Positions 8,639 through 16,705 of a stretch of DNA of 64,000 nucleotides are shown one piece after another. Within the stretch, counting starts at the first letter, position 1; every line of letters begins with the position of its first letter. Made by a program: the position numbers and the translations under genes. The stretch comes from Anaerolineae bacterium (lineage in GTDB: Bacteria > Chloroflexota > Anaerolineae > Aggregatilineales > Aggregatilineaceae): assembly GCA_018432315.1 (NCBI GenBank), contig JAHDLB010000001.1:1-64000 (forward strand), read 5' to 3'. Below the pieces are notes generated by a model. That model ran no database searches and was not told where the DNA came from. It worked only from the letters and a program-made list of their open reading frames with translations.

Positions 8639-9364
8639 ATGAGTGCCCCGTTTGTGCGCGTTCACGACCTGTCGAAAACGTATGGCAATCCACACCAGCC
8701 GCTCGAAGTGCTGCGCGGCGTGGACCTGGCGATCGACCCCGGCGAGTTCATCGCGATCATCGGCCCGTCGGGGATTGGCAAGACCACGCTGCTGAACATG
8801 ATCACCGCCATCGACAACCCCACGGGCGGCGAGGTGTTCGTGGGGGATACGAACGTCACTCGCACGCCGCAGAACCGGCTCACCAAGTGGCGCGCGCGGA
8901 ACATCGGGATCGTCTTCCAGTTCTTCCAACTGCTGCCCACGATCAGCGTGGTGGACAACGTGATCTTTCCGATGGATTTCGCCCGCGTTCACGCGCCCAC
9001 GGAGCGGCGATCGATTGCGCTGGACCTGCTCGACCGGCTGGGGATTCTCGACCAGGCGGAAAAAACGCCCGACATGCTCTCCGGCGGGCAGCAGCAGCGG
9101 GTCGCCATCGCGCGCGCCCTGGCGAATCACCCGCCGCTGATCATCGGGGACGAGCCGACCGCCAACCTGGACCGCATGAGCGCGCAGAACGTGTTCGACG
9201 TCTTCCGGGACCTGGCCGAGCAGGGCGCGGCGGTCGTCGTGACGACGTACGATCGCGAGATCGTGCGCACCGTTCCGACGGTTTACGAACTGCACGACGG
9301 GGTGCTGAGTCTCATCCGGCGGGACGGCAGCGCGGTGAAGGAACGGGCCGGGGTGGCGCGTTAA
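8639..9364 (+). CDS. ABC transporter ATP-binding protein with Tyr at the H-loop
   Basis: This 241-residue MacB/LolD-type ATPase has Walker A GPSGIGKTT (42-50), Q-loop FQFFQLLP, signature LSGGQQQR (about 147) and Walker B LIIGDEP with D-loop ANLD. The switch region reads VVVTTYDREI, so the usual catalytic-loop His is Tyr204, while both related ATPases in this window keep VTHD. Loss of this His slows or blocks ATP hydrolysis in many ABC proteins, so the complex may cycle slowly or act as an ATP-dependent switch (inference). It is followed nine bases later by its permease and is divergent from a MarR gene. Confidence 0.88.
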   Translation: MSAPFVRVHDLSKTYGNPHQPLEVLRGVDLAIDPGEFIAIIGPSGIGKTTLLNMITAIDNPTGGEVFVGDTNVTRTPQNRLTKWRARNIGIVFQFFQLLPTISVVDNVIFPMDFARVHAPTERRSIALDLLDRLGILDQAEKTPDMLSGGQQQRVAIARALANHPPLIIGDEPTANLDRMSAQNVFDVFRDLAEQGAAVVVTTYDREIVRTVPTVYELHDGVLSLIRRDGSAVKERAGVAR

Positions 9365-9374
9365 GGATAGGGTG

Positions 9375-12161
9375 ATGACTCGTTCGACGTTTCGCAAAAT
9401 TCTGGGCGACATCTGGGCGCGCAAAGGCCGCACGGCCCTGGTCGCCATCAGCATCTTCATCGGCGTGTTGGGCGCGGTGACGTTGATCACGGCGGGCGAT
9501 TTGCTCGTCCGCCAGCTCGAAAGCGACATTCAGGAAGACGACCTGCCGATGATGCAGGTTTTCATGACCATCCCGCCCAGCGAGGACGGTGTTGTCCCCG
9601 ACGACGCCGCGCTTGTGGAGGACGTGCGCGACCGGTTCGAGGGCGTCACCGCGGTCGAAGGCGAGGCCAACAACCCCTTCTTCTGGCGGTTCAGCGGCGA
9701 GCAGCGCTTCCGCGAGGCGCGCCTGCTGTCGTATACCACCCCGCTCGGCGAGCAGGTGCTGGAGCCGATGCGCCTGGTCGAGGGGGCGTATCCCGCGCCG
9801 GGGCAGCAGCAACTGGCCGTCGAACAGCGCATGGCCGAGGACTTCGACCTGAGCGTGGGCGACACGATCGAGCTGCGGCTGCTCGGCCAGGTGACGGAGG
9901 GCGAGCTGCCGCCAGTGGAAACGTGGACGCTCTCTGGGATCGTGTTCCATCCCTACAACGACTTCAGCAAGCTGAGCATGTACGCCGCCGCCGAGGATGC
10001 GCCGGACATCACCGGCATCCCCGGCCTGACGACGCTCGGCCTGCGCTTCACCGAGTTCGAGCTGGCGCGCGGCGACAAGCTGGGCGTGCAGGACTGGATC
10101 ACGGACGACACGCCCTATATGGCCGTGTTCTTCATGGCCGAGGACCCGGCAGACAACAGCCTGATCCGGACGACGGAGCAGTTCGCCCAGATTCTGACCG
10201 CGCTGGCGGTGGTGGCGATGCTGGTGTCCGGCTTCCTGGTGCTGAACGTCGTCAACAACCTGGTCGTCGAGCAGCGGCGGCAGATCGGCGTGATGAAATC
10301 GCTGGGCGCGACGCGCAGCGAGATCGGCGTGATCTACGCCGGGATCGCGGTTGTCTACGGGCTGCTGGGCATGGTGCCCGGCGTGCTGGTGGGCATCCCG
10401 CTGGGCTACCAGATGGCCGTCATCGTGGGCGATTTCGCCAACACGCTGATCGACAGCTTCGCCGTGTCGCCGCTGGCGATCGGGCTGGGGGTGGTGCTGG
10501 GGCTGGCCGTGCCGATTGGCTCGTCGATCATCCCGGTGTACACCGGCACCCGCGTGACGATCCTCGAAGCCATGACCGATCTGGGCATCGCGGGCAACTA
10601 CCGTTTTGGCCTGCTCAACCGCCTGATCACGGTGCTGCCGCTGCCGCTGAACATCAAGCAGTCGCTCAACAGCATCAGCCAGAAGAAAGCGCGGCTGGCG
10701 CTGACCGTGACCACGCTCACGCTGGCGGTGGCCGCGTTCATGGGCGTGTCGGCGGTGTTCGTGCGCCTCAACGTCGTGCTCAACGACATCCTCAGCGCGT
10801 TCGAGTACCAGATCATCTTCACCACCACCGAGAGCCAGGACTACGACACGGTCAGGGACGTGATCGCGTCGAATGTGGCCGGCGTGGCCGAGATAGCGCC
10901 CGGCTCGATGGCCGTGCTCGACCTGGAAGGCTACGTGGCGCCGCTCAGCGAAACCAGCCAGATCATGGTGCAGGGCATCGACACGACTCAGGGCTACGAG
11001 GACGTGCCGATTTCTGAGGGCCGCGCCTGGCTGGACGATCCCACCCGCAGCGGGATCGTGCTCACCAACGAAATCACCAACCAGATCGAGAAGCACGTCG
11101 GGGACACGGTGACGGTTCGCGTGGGCGGCAAGTCGCTGGACGTGGAGATCATCGGCATCATGAACTACCCGTTCCCGGTGGGCATCATGCCGTGGCGCGA
11201 GCTGGCCGAATTCACCGGCTACACCAAAGGCGCGCCGGTCCCCAACCGCTATTTCACCGCGCTGGCGCTCGATGGCTACACGGGCACGCTGCCGGATGGA
11301 CAGATCACCGCCTGGGGCATCGACGCGCAGGCCGCGGCGTTCATGCCGCTGGACGCGGGCGAGGGGCTTCAAACGGGCGAGCCGGGCGTGCTGCTGACGC
11401 AGGCCGCCGCCGAAAACGGCGATTATGCCGTCGGCGACGCGCTCACGTTCTCTGGCGCGGATGGCCCGGTGACCGTCCCGGTGGTGGGCATCTTCGCGCC
11501 GCCCGCGCAGTTGGCCGAGGCGCCGGTGCCGCCGGACCTGGCCGTGTTCTTCTGGGAAGACCTGGCCCGCCTGGAGGGCCTGAGCCTGACCGGCGAGGCG
11601 GTACCCAACGCGTTCTTCATCCTGGCCGACCAGGTCGATCCGTCCGCGCGCGACATAGACGCGCTGATCGAGGAGATCAACACGACGCTGGTCGACCGGG
11701 GCATCACGGCGTCGTACACCAACATGGTCGATATCGCGGACCAGGCGTCGCAGGCCATCCTCAGCATCGGGATCGTGCTCAACGTCGCGTCGGGGATCAT
11801 GGCGGCGGTCGGCGCGATCGGGCTGATCACCACGCTGTCGATCAGCGTCTTCGAGCGCCAGAAGGAGATCGGCGTCATGCGCTCGGTGGGCGCGCGCTCG
11901 CCGACGATCATCGTGCAGTTCCTGGTCGAGGGCGTGCTGGTGGGGCTGATCGCCTGGGTGATCGCTGTGCCGCTGAGCTACCTGCTGGCCTGGGGCCTGA
12001 CGGAGATCCTGCCGTTCGGCGATTTCATCGAGTTCGAGTACCCGGTGGTGATGCTGCCGCTGGGGCTGATCGGCATCCTGGTGATCGCGACGGTGTCCAG
12101 CATCTGGCCGTCGGTGTCGGCGGCGCGCAAGACCGTCTCCGACATTCTGCGTTACCAGTAG
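9375..12161 (+). CDS. Large ABC transporter permease with two FtsX modules
   Basis: This permease of about 928 residues contains two MacB/FtsX modules in tandem. The first has a helix at about 18-40, an extracytoplasmic domain, and three helices ending near residue 400 with VVEQRRQIGVMKSLGATRSE. The second starts at QKKARLALTVTTLTLAVAAFMGVSAVF (about 435) and ends with SVFERQKEIGVMRSVGARSP and three helices. A single such chain replaces a permease dimer. The start is the ATG behind AAGGATAGG; a GTG one codon earlier is also possible. It pairs with the ATPase at 8639-9364. The substrate is unknown; lipid or lipoprotein handling is common in the family. Confidence 0.87.
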   Translation: MTRSTFRKILGDIWARKGRTALVAISIFIGVLGAVTLITAGDLLVRQLESDIQEDDLPMMQVFMTIPPSEDGVVPDDAALVEDVRDRFEGVTAVEGEANNPFFWRFSGEQRFREARLLSYTTPLGEQVLEPMRLVEGAYPAPGQQQLAVEQRMAEDFDLSVGDTIELRLLGQVTEGELPPVETWTLSGIVFHPYNDFSKLSMYAAAEDAPDITGIPGLTTLGLRFTEFELARGDKLGVQDWITDDTPYMAVFFMAEDPADNSLIRTTEQFAQILTALAVVAMLVSGFLVLNVVNNLVVEQRRQIGVMKSLGATRSEIGVIYAGIAVVYGLLGMVPGVLVGIPLGYQMAVIVGDFANTLIDSFAVSPLAIGLGVVLGLAVPIGSSIIPVYTGTRVTILEAMTDLGIAGNYRFGLLNRLITVLPLPLNIKQSLNSISQKKARLALTVTTLTLAVAAFMGVSAVFVRLNVVLNDILSAFEYQIIFTTTESQDYDTVRDVIASNVAGVAEIAPGSMAVLDLEGYVAPLSETSQIMVQGIDTTQGYEDVPISEGRAWLDDPTRSGIVLTNEITNQIEKHVGDTVTVRVGGKSLDVEIIGIMNYPFPVGIMPWRELAEFTGYTKGAPVPNRYFTALALDGYTGTLPDGQITAWGIDAQAAAFMPLDAGEGLQTGEPGVLLTQAAAENGDYAVGDALTFSGADGPVTVPVVGIFAPPAQLAEAPVPPDLAVFFWEDLARLEGLSLTGEAVPNAFFILADQVDPSARDIDALIEEINTTLVDRGITASYTNMVDIADQASQAILSIGIVLNVASGIMAAVGAIGLITTLSISVFERQKEIGVMRSVGARSPTIIVQFLVEGVLVGLIAWVIAVPLSYLLAWGLTEILPFGDFIEFEYPVVMLPLGLIGILVIATVSSIWPSVSAARKTVSDILRYQ

Positions 12162-12184
12162 AGCGCGGGGGAGGGCGCGGCACG

Positions 12185-12931
12185 ATGGAGGCCGCCTTCC
12201 GGTTCTACGCGGGGCTGAACGACTTTCTGCCCCCGGCGCGGCGCGGGCGCTCGTTCCGGCACGTGTTCGACCTGCCCGCGTCGGTCAAGGACATGATCGA
12301 GTCGCTGGGCGTGCCGCACACCGAGATCGAGCTGATCCTCGCCAACGGCGAGCCGGTCGATTTCGCCTACCTCGTGCAGGACGGCGACCGGGTCGCAGTC
12401 TATCCCCCCTTCATGTCGATCGACCTGGGGACGGTGCTGCGCGTGCGGCCCGATCCGCCGGACGGCGAGCCGCGTTTCGTGCTCGACACGCACCTGGGGC
12501 GGCTGGCGTCCTACCTGCGGATGCTGGGCTTCGACGCGCTCTATCGCAACGACTACCCGGACCCGGAGCTGGCGCGCATCTCCAGCGAGGAGGGGCGCGT
12601 GCTGCTCACCCGCGATCGCGGCCTGCTCAAGCGGAGCGTGGTCGTGCACGGCTACTGCCTGCGGACCACCAACTCCCGCGCCCAGTTGGTCGAGGTGCTG
12701 CGCCGCTACGACCTGGCCGGGCAGGTGCGGCCCTTCCGGCGCTGCATCCGCTGCAACGGCCTGCTCGATCCGGTCGACAAGGTGGCCATCGCGGACGAGC
12801 TGCCGCCGCGCACCGCGCAGTATTACGACGAGTTCCGCCGGTGCCGGTCCTGCGGCCAGATCTACTGGAAGGGGAATCACACGGCCTGGATGGAGCAGTT
12901 CATCGCCAGCGTGCTGGACGAGGTCGGCTAG
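12185..12931 (+). CDS. Mut7-C RNase-like protein with N-terminal ubiquitin-like domain and zinc ribbon
   Basis: This 248-residue protein has three parts. Residues 1-80 form a ThiS/MoaD-like ubiquitin fold (VEIILANGEPVDFAYLVQDGDRVAVYPPF). Residues about 95-185 are a Mut7-C PIN-like domain with acidic positions in FVLDTHLGRLASYLRMLG, RNDYPDPEL and LLTRDRGLLKR. A C-terminal zinc ribbon has CIRC and CRSC pairs. This fused architecture is known as Mut7-C ubiquitin/RNAse and is thought to degrade or process RNA, but its targets are not established. It starts 23 bases after the permease stop, so it may share that transcript, and it ends nine bases from the convergent selD. Confidence 0.85.
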   Translation: MEAAFRFYAGLNDFLPPARRGRSFRHVFDLPASVKDMIESLGVPHTEIELILANGEPVDFAYLVQDGDRVAVYPPFMSIDLGTVLRVRPDPPDGEPRFVLDTHLGRLASYLRMLGFDALYRNDYPDPELARISSEEGRVLLTRDRGLLKRSVVVHGYCLRTTNSRAQLVEVLRRYDLAGQVRPFRRCIRCNGLLDPVDKVAIADELPPRTAQYYDEFRRCRSCGQIYWKGNHTAWMEQFIASVLDEVG

Positions 12932-12940
12932 CGGCGCGCC

Positions 12941-14002
12941 TCACGGATCGACGATGATCGCCGTGTCGCCCTCGCGCGCGGTCACCGTCCCGACAGGCCA
13001 CCACGCCGCCTCGCGGGCGGCCATCGCCGCGCCGAACGTCTCGACCCGGTCCGGCGCCAGCGCGACCAGCAGCCCGCCGCTGGTTTGCGCGTCGAACAGC
13101 AGCATGCGCCGGTCCTCGGCCAGCCCTGCCGCGAACCGCACGCCGGGGCCATACGTGCCGGAATTGGCGATCGACCCGCCGGGGAAAATCCATTCCGCGG
13201 CGGCCTGAAGCGCGCCCGCCAGCAGCGGGATCTGCCCGAGCGACAGGCGCAGCGTCACGCCGCTCGCCTCCGCGATCTCGGTGGCGTGACCCAGGAACCC
13301 GAACCCGGTGATGTCTGTGATGCAGGCCGCGCCCGCTTCGCCGGCGGCTTCTGCCGCGTCGCGGTTGAGGCGCATCATCCACACGACGGCCTCGGCCACG
13401 TGTTCCGCCGGGGCAAGATCGCGCTTGGCGGCGGTGGTGATGCAGCCGGTGCCGAGCGGCTTGGTCAGGATCAGGGCGTCGCCGGGGCGCGCCGCCGCTT
13501 TGGTCATCAGGCGGCCCGGATGCGCCAGCCCGATCACCGCCAGCCCCACCTTCGGCTCTTTATCCTGGATGGTGTGCCCGCCCGCGATCACCGCGCCGGA
13601 TTCGCGCGTCTTCTCCGCCGCGCCGCGCATGATCGCCACGCTGATCTCGATCGGCAGATCGGGCGGCAGGGCGGCGATGTTCAGCGCCAGCAGCGGGCGC
13701 CCGCCCATCGCGTACACGTCGCTGAGGGCGTTGGCCGCGGCGATAGCCCCGTACTGGTACGGGTCGTCGACGATGGGCGTGAAAAAGTCCGTCGTGACGA
13801 TCAGCGCGCGCTCGTCGTCCAGCCGGTAGACGGCGGCGTCGTCGGGCGTGCCGAGGCCGACCAGCAGGTCGGGATGATCCGCCGGGTTGAAGATGTCCTG
13901 AATGGGGCGCAGAACCTGCGCCAGGGCCTCAGGGGCCAGCTTCGACGCTCAACCGGCGCAGGCCGAGAGCGCCGTCAGGCGGAAAATGTCGTCACGGGTC
14001 AT
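12941..14002 (-). CDS. selD: Selenide, water dikinase, itself a selenoprotein (UGA at codon 18)
   Basis: SelD makes selenophosphate from selenide and ATP for selenocysteine and selenouridine synthesis. The 353-residue frame runs from ATG 14002 to TGA 12941 and is interrupted only by a TGA at 13951-13949 (codon 18), in the context SACAG-U-ASKLAP. This is the position of the catalytic Cys17/Lys20 pair of E. coli SelD. Selenocysteine is common there, so the UGA is read as Sec. Later motifs fit: TTDFFTPIVDD, AGGHTIQDKEPKVGLAV, TDITGFGFLGH and DAQTSGGLL. A hairpin follows the UGA (separate entry). An automatic caller would start the gene near 13717 and lose about 95 residues. Its presence implies selA, selB and selC elsewhere. 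Confidence 0.93.
13906..13922 (-). promoter_or_regulatory. Putative bacterial SECIS hairpin in selD
   Basis: On the coding strand a perfect 7-bp stem (GGCGCAG / CTGCGCC) closes a GTT loop. The loop lies 33 nt after the UGA, inside the roughly 16-37 nt range of bacterial SECIS models, which also ask for a G at the start of the apical loop. A shorter GGCC/GGCC hairpin lies closer to the UGA and is an alternative. Confidence 0.65.
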
Positions 14003-14084
14003 GCATGTATCCTGTTCGATCGTAAAATCCGGTCCGAGTATGCCAGACTGCCCGGCGCGCTGCAACAAGCCGGGCGAATTTCAT

Positions 14085-14645
14085 TCACGCGCCCGGCGGC
14101 TTGAGCTCCCAGGGCAGGCCGGCCACCAGCAGCAGGGCGCGATCCGCGGCGGCGGCGAGGCGCTGGTTGGCGCGGCCCAACGCGTCGCGGTAGAGGCGCC
14201 CCAGGCGGCTGGGCGGCACCACGCCCAGGCCGACCTCGTTGCTGACCACCAGCCAGGTCGCGTCCCCGGCGCGGTAGGCGGCCAGCAGGTCGTCGATCTC
14301 GGCCAGCAGCGCCGCGTCGACCGCGGCCTGGTCCGCGTCTTCGGGCAGCGCCAGCAGGACGTTCGACGCCAGCAGTGTCACGCAGTCGAGCACCAGCGTA
14401 TCGAACGACTCGCCCGCCGCCCGCTCGCGGATGGCGCGGCCCACGGCGCGCGGCGCTTCGAGCGTGCCCCACGCTGCCGGGCGGCTGGCGCGGTGGTGCG
14501 CGATGCGGTCGCGCATCTCATCGTCCAGCGCCTGGGCCGTCGCCACGTAGAGCACGCGCCGCCCGTGCGTCCGGGCCCAGTTCTCGGCGTAGGCGCTCTT
14601 GCCGCTGCGCGCCCCGCCCAGCAGCAGGATCAGTTGTTTACTCAC
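14085..14645 (-). CDS. cobU: Adenosylcobinamide kinase / adenosylcobinamide-phosphate guanylyltransferase
   Basis: This 186-residue bifunctional enzyme phosphorylates adenosylcobinamide and transfers GMP to it, a late step in assembly and salvage of cobalamin. The P-loop GGARSGKS is at the N-terminus, followed by [22 protein letters not shown], the Walker B-like [12 protein letters not shown] and [11 protein letters not shown], all typical of CobU/CobP. The start is the GTG that overlaps the cobS stop in GTGA; this fits the family length better than an in-frame start 24 bases upstream inside cobS. The end lies about 80 bases from the start of selD. Confidence 0.92.
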   Translation of the reverse strand: MSKQLILLLGGARSGKSAYAENWARTHGRRVLYVATAQALDDEMRDRIAHHRASRPAAWGTLEAPRAVGRAIRERAAGESFDTLVLDCVTLLASNVLLALPEDADQAAVDAALLAEIDDLLAAYRAGDATWLVVSNEVGLGVVPPSRLGRLYRDALGRANQRLAAAADRALLLVAGLPWELKPPGA

Positions 14646-15358
14646 AGATTCACCAACGCGATCAGACATACCAGCTCCGTCAGTTCACACAGCGCGCCGT
14701 AGACGTCCCCGGTCAGGCCGCCGCCCAGCCGCCGCGCCGCCCACGCCCCGCCGATCCACGCTAGCGCCGGGCCCGCCAGCCCGGCCAGCATCACCGGGAA
14801 GCCAAACGCTGCGCACACGACCAGCGCCGTGACGCTGGCCGCGGCGACCTGCGCGCGCCCGAAGCCCTCGCGGAAGAACGATCCCAGGCCGGACGCGCGG
14901 GCGTAGGGAAAGCCCGCCACGGCCAGCACCATCGCCCACCGCCCGATCACCGGCGGCAGCAGCAGGCGCACCGGCTCGACGGCGCCCAGCGCGGTCCACT
15001 TGCCGAGCAGCAGCAGGACCAGCCCGATCACCGCCCACGACCCGGCCCGCGGGTCTTTCATGATCTCCAGGCGGCGCGGCGGCTCGACCGTCGCCAGCAA
15101 GCCGTCGCACGCGTCGCCGAAGCCGTCCAGGTGCAGCCCGCCGGTGAGGATCACCCACGCGGCCAGGGCCAGGAAGCTCCGCAGGCCATCCGGCAGCCCG
15201 TCCAGCGCGGCGAGCGCGGCCACCACCGCGCCAATCGCCAGCCCGACCAACGGGTAATAGGCGAAGGTGCGGCCCGGCTGGGTCCCACCGGGCCAGGGGA
15301 TGGGGAACACGGTCAGAAAGGCGAACGCGCCGCGCACGTCCGCCCAGATGCGCACCAC
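14642..15358 (-). CDS. cobS: Adenosylcobinamide-GDP ribazoletransferase (cobalamin synthase)
   Basis: This 238-residue membrane protein joins adenosylcobinamide-GDP to alpha-ribazole, the last major step of cobalamin assembly. Family hallmarks are the N-terminal [31 protein letters not shown] (the conserved acidic motif), [21 protein letters not shown] and GRWAM, with several hydrophobic helices. The gene starts with GTG (a second GTG follows) after GAGGAG and overlaps cobU by four bases, so the two are co-translated. Only the nucleotide-loop assembly genes are present, which fits salvage of corrinoids. No cobalamin riboswitch fits in the 75-base upstream gap. Confidence 0.92.
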   Translation of the reverse strand: MVRIWADVRGAFAFLTVFPIPWPGGTQPGRTFAYYPLVGLAIGAVVAALAALDGLPDGLRSFLALAAWVILTGGLHLDGFGDACDGLLATVEPPRRLEIMKDPRAGSWAVIGLVLLLLGKWTALGAVEPVRLLLPPVIGRWAMVLAVAGFPYARASGLGSFFREGFGRAQVAAASVTALVVCAAFGFPVMLAGLAGPALAWIGGAWAARRLGGGLTGDVYGALCELTELVCLIALVNL

Positions 15359-15433
15359 TCTGCACGCTCCTCGACTCGAAAACGCGGCCCATTGTACCGC
15401 GTTCCCGGCGGCGCGCAGGGACTCGCGCCGGTT

Positions 15434-16537
15434 TTACTCCAGCGCCTCGGCGATGGCCCCCGCGTTATAGCGCATGTAGGTCAGGTAGGTGTCCGCGCCG
15501 TCGCCCGGCTGGCTCAGCGACCCGGTGTAGAGCCGGACGATCTGCGCCCCGGTTTCCCCGGCGATCTGCTGGGCAATACTCTCGCTGACGGTCGTCTCGG
15601 TGAAAATGGCCGGGACGTCGTATTCCTGGACCGTTTCGATCAGGCCGAGCACCTGCTGCACCGACGGCTCGGACGTGGTGCTGCCGCCGGGGATGACCAC
15701 GCCGACCAGTTCCAGCCCATAGCGTCCGGCGAGGTAGTTGAACGCCAGGTGATTGGTCACGATCGCGCGGCGATCCGCTGGGATCGCGCCGATCAGCGCC
15801 CCGATGTCCTGGTGCAACGCGGCCAGCTCGCCCAGGTACGCCTCGGCGTTGGCCGCGTAGACGTCCGCGTTGGCCGGGTCCAGCTCCGCGAGCACGTCCC
15901 GGATCATGAGCGCCCACAGCCCGGCGTTGGCCGGATCGGTCCAGACGTGCGGGTCGCAGCTTCCGGCGGCGTGCGCGTGCTCGTCACCGCCCGCGTCGTC
16001 GTGAGTCTCACCGCCGCAGGCCAGGTCCGCCAGCACGCCGAGGAATTCGCCCGCGTCGCCTTCGTCCTCGTCGATGCCGAGCGCGCCGTACACCGCTTCG
16101 TGATGCGCCTCGCAGGCGTCAGTTTCTTCGTGGGCGTGGTCCTCGCCGGGGCCGCCAGTGGACTCGCCGCCCGACACGGGACGGATCGGGACGCAGTCTG
16201 ACGCGACGCGGACGTTGTCGCCGCCCGTCTCTTGCAGCACGTCGATCAACCCCTCCTCGTAGCCCGCGCCGACGATCAGCACGACGTCGGCTTCGCTGAG
16301 CGCGACGACGTCGCGGGCGGACGGCGTGAAGGCGTGCGGATTGGCGCCCAGCGGCATCAACGAGGCGACGTCGGCAGCGTCCCCGGCGACGTTCCGCGCC
16401 ACGTCGGCCAGGATGCTGAAGCTGGCGACGACGCGCAGCCGCCGGTCCTGGGCGTGGGCGGGCGCGGCGGCGGTCACCACCAGCGAGACGAGCAGCGCGG
16501 CGAGGACGATCCCGGTGAAAAATGGCTTGCGCGACAT
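15434..16537 (-). CDS. Metal (probably zinc) ABC transporter substrate-binding protein, ZnuA/TroA family
   Basis: This 367-residue exported protein has a signal peptide (1-30, ending APAHAQ) and the cluster A-I binding-protein fold. Likely metal ligands are His in GANPHAF (residue 68), His in CDPHVWTDP, and His in TNHLAFNYLAGRYG. Between ligands one and two is a His/Asp/Glu-rich loop (EDHAHEETDACEAHHE and GDEHAHAAG), a feature of zinc-binding members. AGGAG lies ahead of the chosen ATG. No permease or ATPase gene is adjacent, so the membrane parts must be encoded elsewhere. A perfect palindrome upstream suggests control by a metal-responsive repressor. Zinc is likelier than manganese because of the loop. 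Confidence 0.85.
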   Translation of the reverse strand: MSRKPFFTGIVLAALLVSLVVTAAAPAHAQDRRLRVVASFSILADVARNVAGDAADVASLMPLGANPHAFTPSARDVVALSEADVVLIVGAGYEEGLIDVLQETGGDNVRVASDCVPIRPVSGGESTGGPGEDHAHEETDACEAHHEAVYGALGIDEDEGDAGEFLGVLADLACGGETHDDAGGDEHAHAAGSCDPHVWTDPANAGLWALMIRDVLAELDPANADVYAANAEAYLGELAALHQDIGALIGAIPADRRAIVTNHLAFNYLAGRYGLELVGVVIPGGSTTSEPSVQQVLGLIETVQEYDVPAIFTETTVSESIAQQIAGETGAQIVRLYTGSLSQPGDGADTYLTYMRYNAGAIAEALE

Positions 16538-16600
16538 AGGTGTTTCTCCTGTGAGCATGACCTGGCCGGGGACGCACCCGCCCCCGGCGATTCGTCTAAG

Positions 16601-16615
16601 TGAAAAAGTTTTTCA
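16601..16615. promoter_or_regulatory. Perfect palindrome upstream of the metal-binding protein gene
   Basis: TGAAAAAGTTTTTCA is a 7-1-7 perfect inverted repeat about 64 bases before the metal-binding-protein ATG, in a small AT-rich island. Its size and place fit the operator of a Fur/Zur- or MntR-type metalloregulator, although it does not match a consensus I can name with certainty. Confidence 0.5.
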
Positions 16616-16656
16616 ATACGGGATTCTAAACAGCGCTGCCGGGGATGTCAAGAGGG

Positions 16657-16686
16657 AAAAACAGGCGGCCCCTGCCGGACCGCCTG
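16657..16686 (-). terminator. Rho-independent terminator of the GH20 gene
   Basis: On the minus strand, downstream of the GH20 stop, the stem CAGGCGG/CCGCCTG is followed directly by TTTTTCCC. It separates the hexosaminidase gene from the metal-binding-protein promoter. Confidence 0.75.
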
Positions 16687-16705
16687 AACGGGGAGCGATC
16701 CGCCG

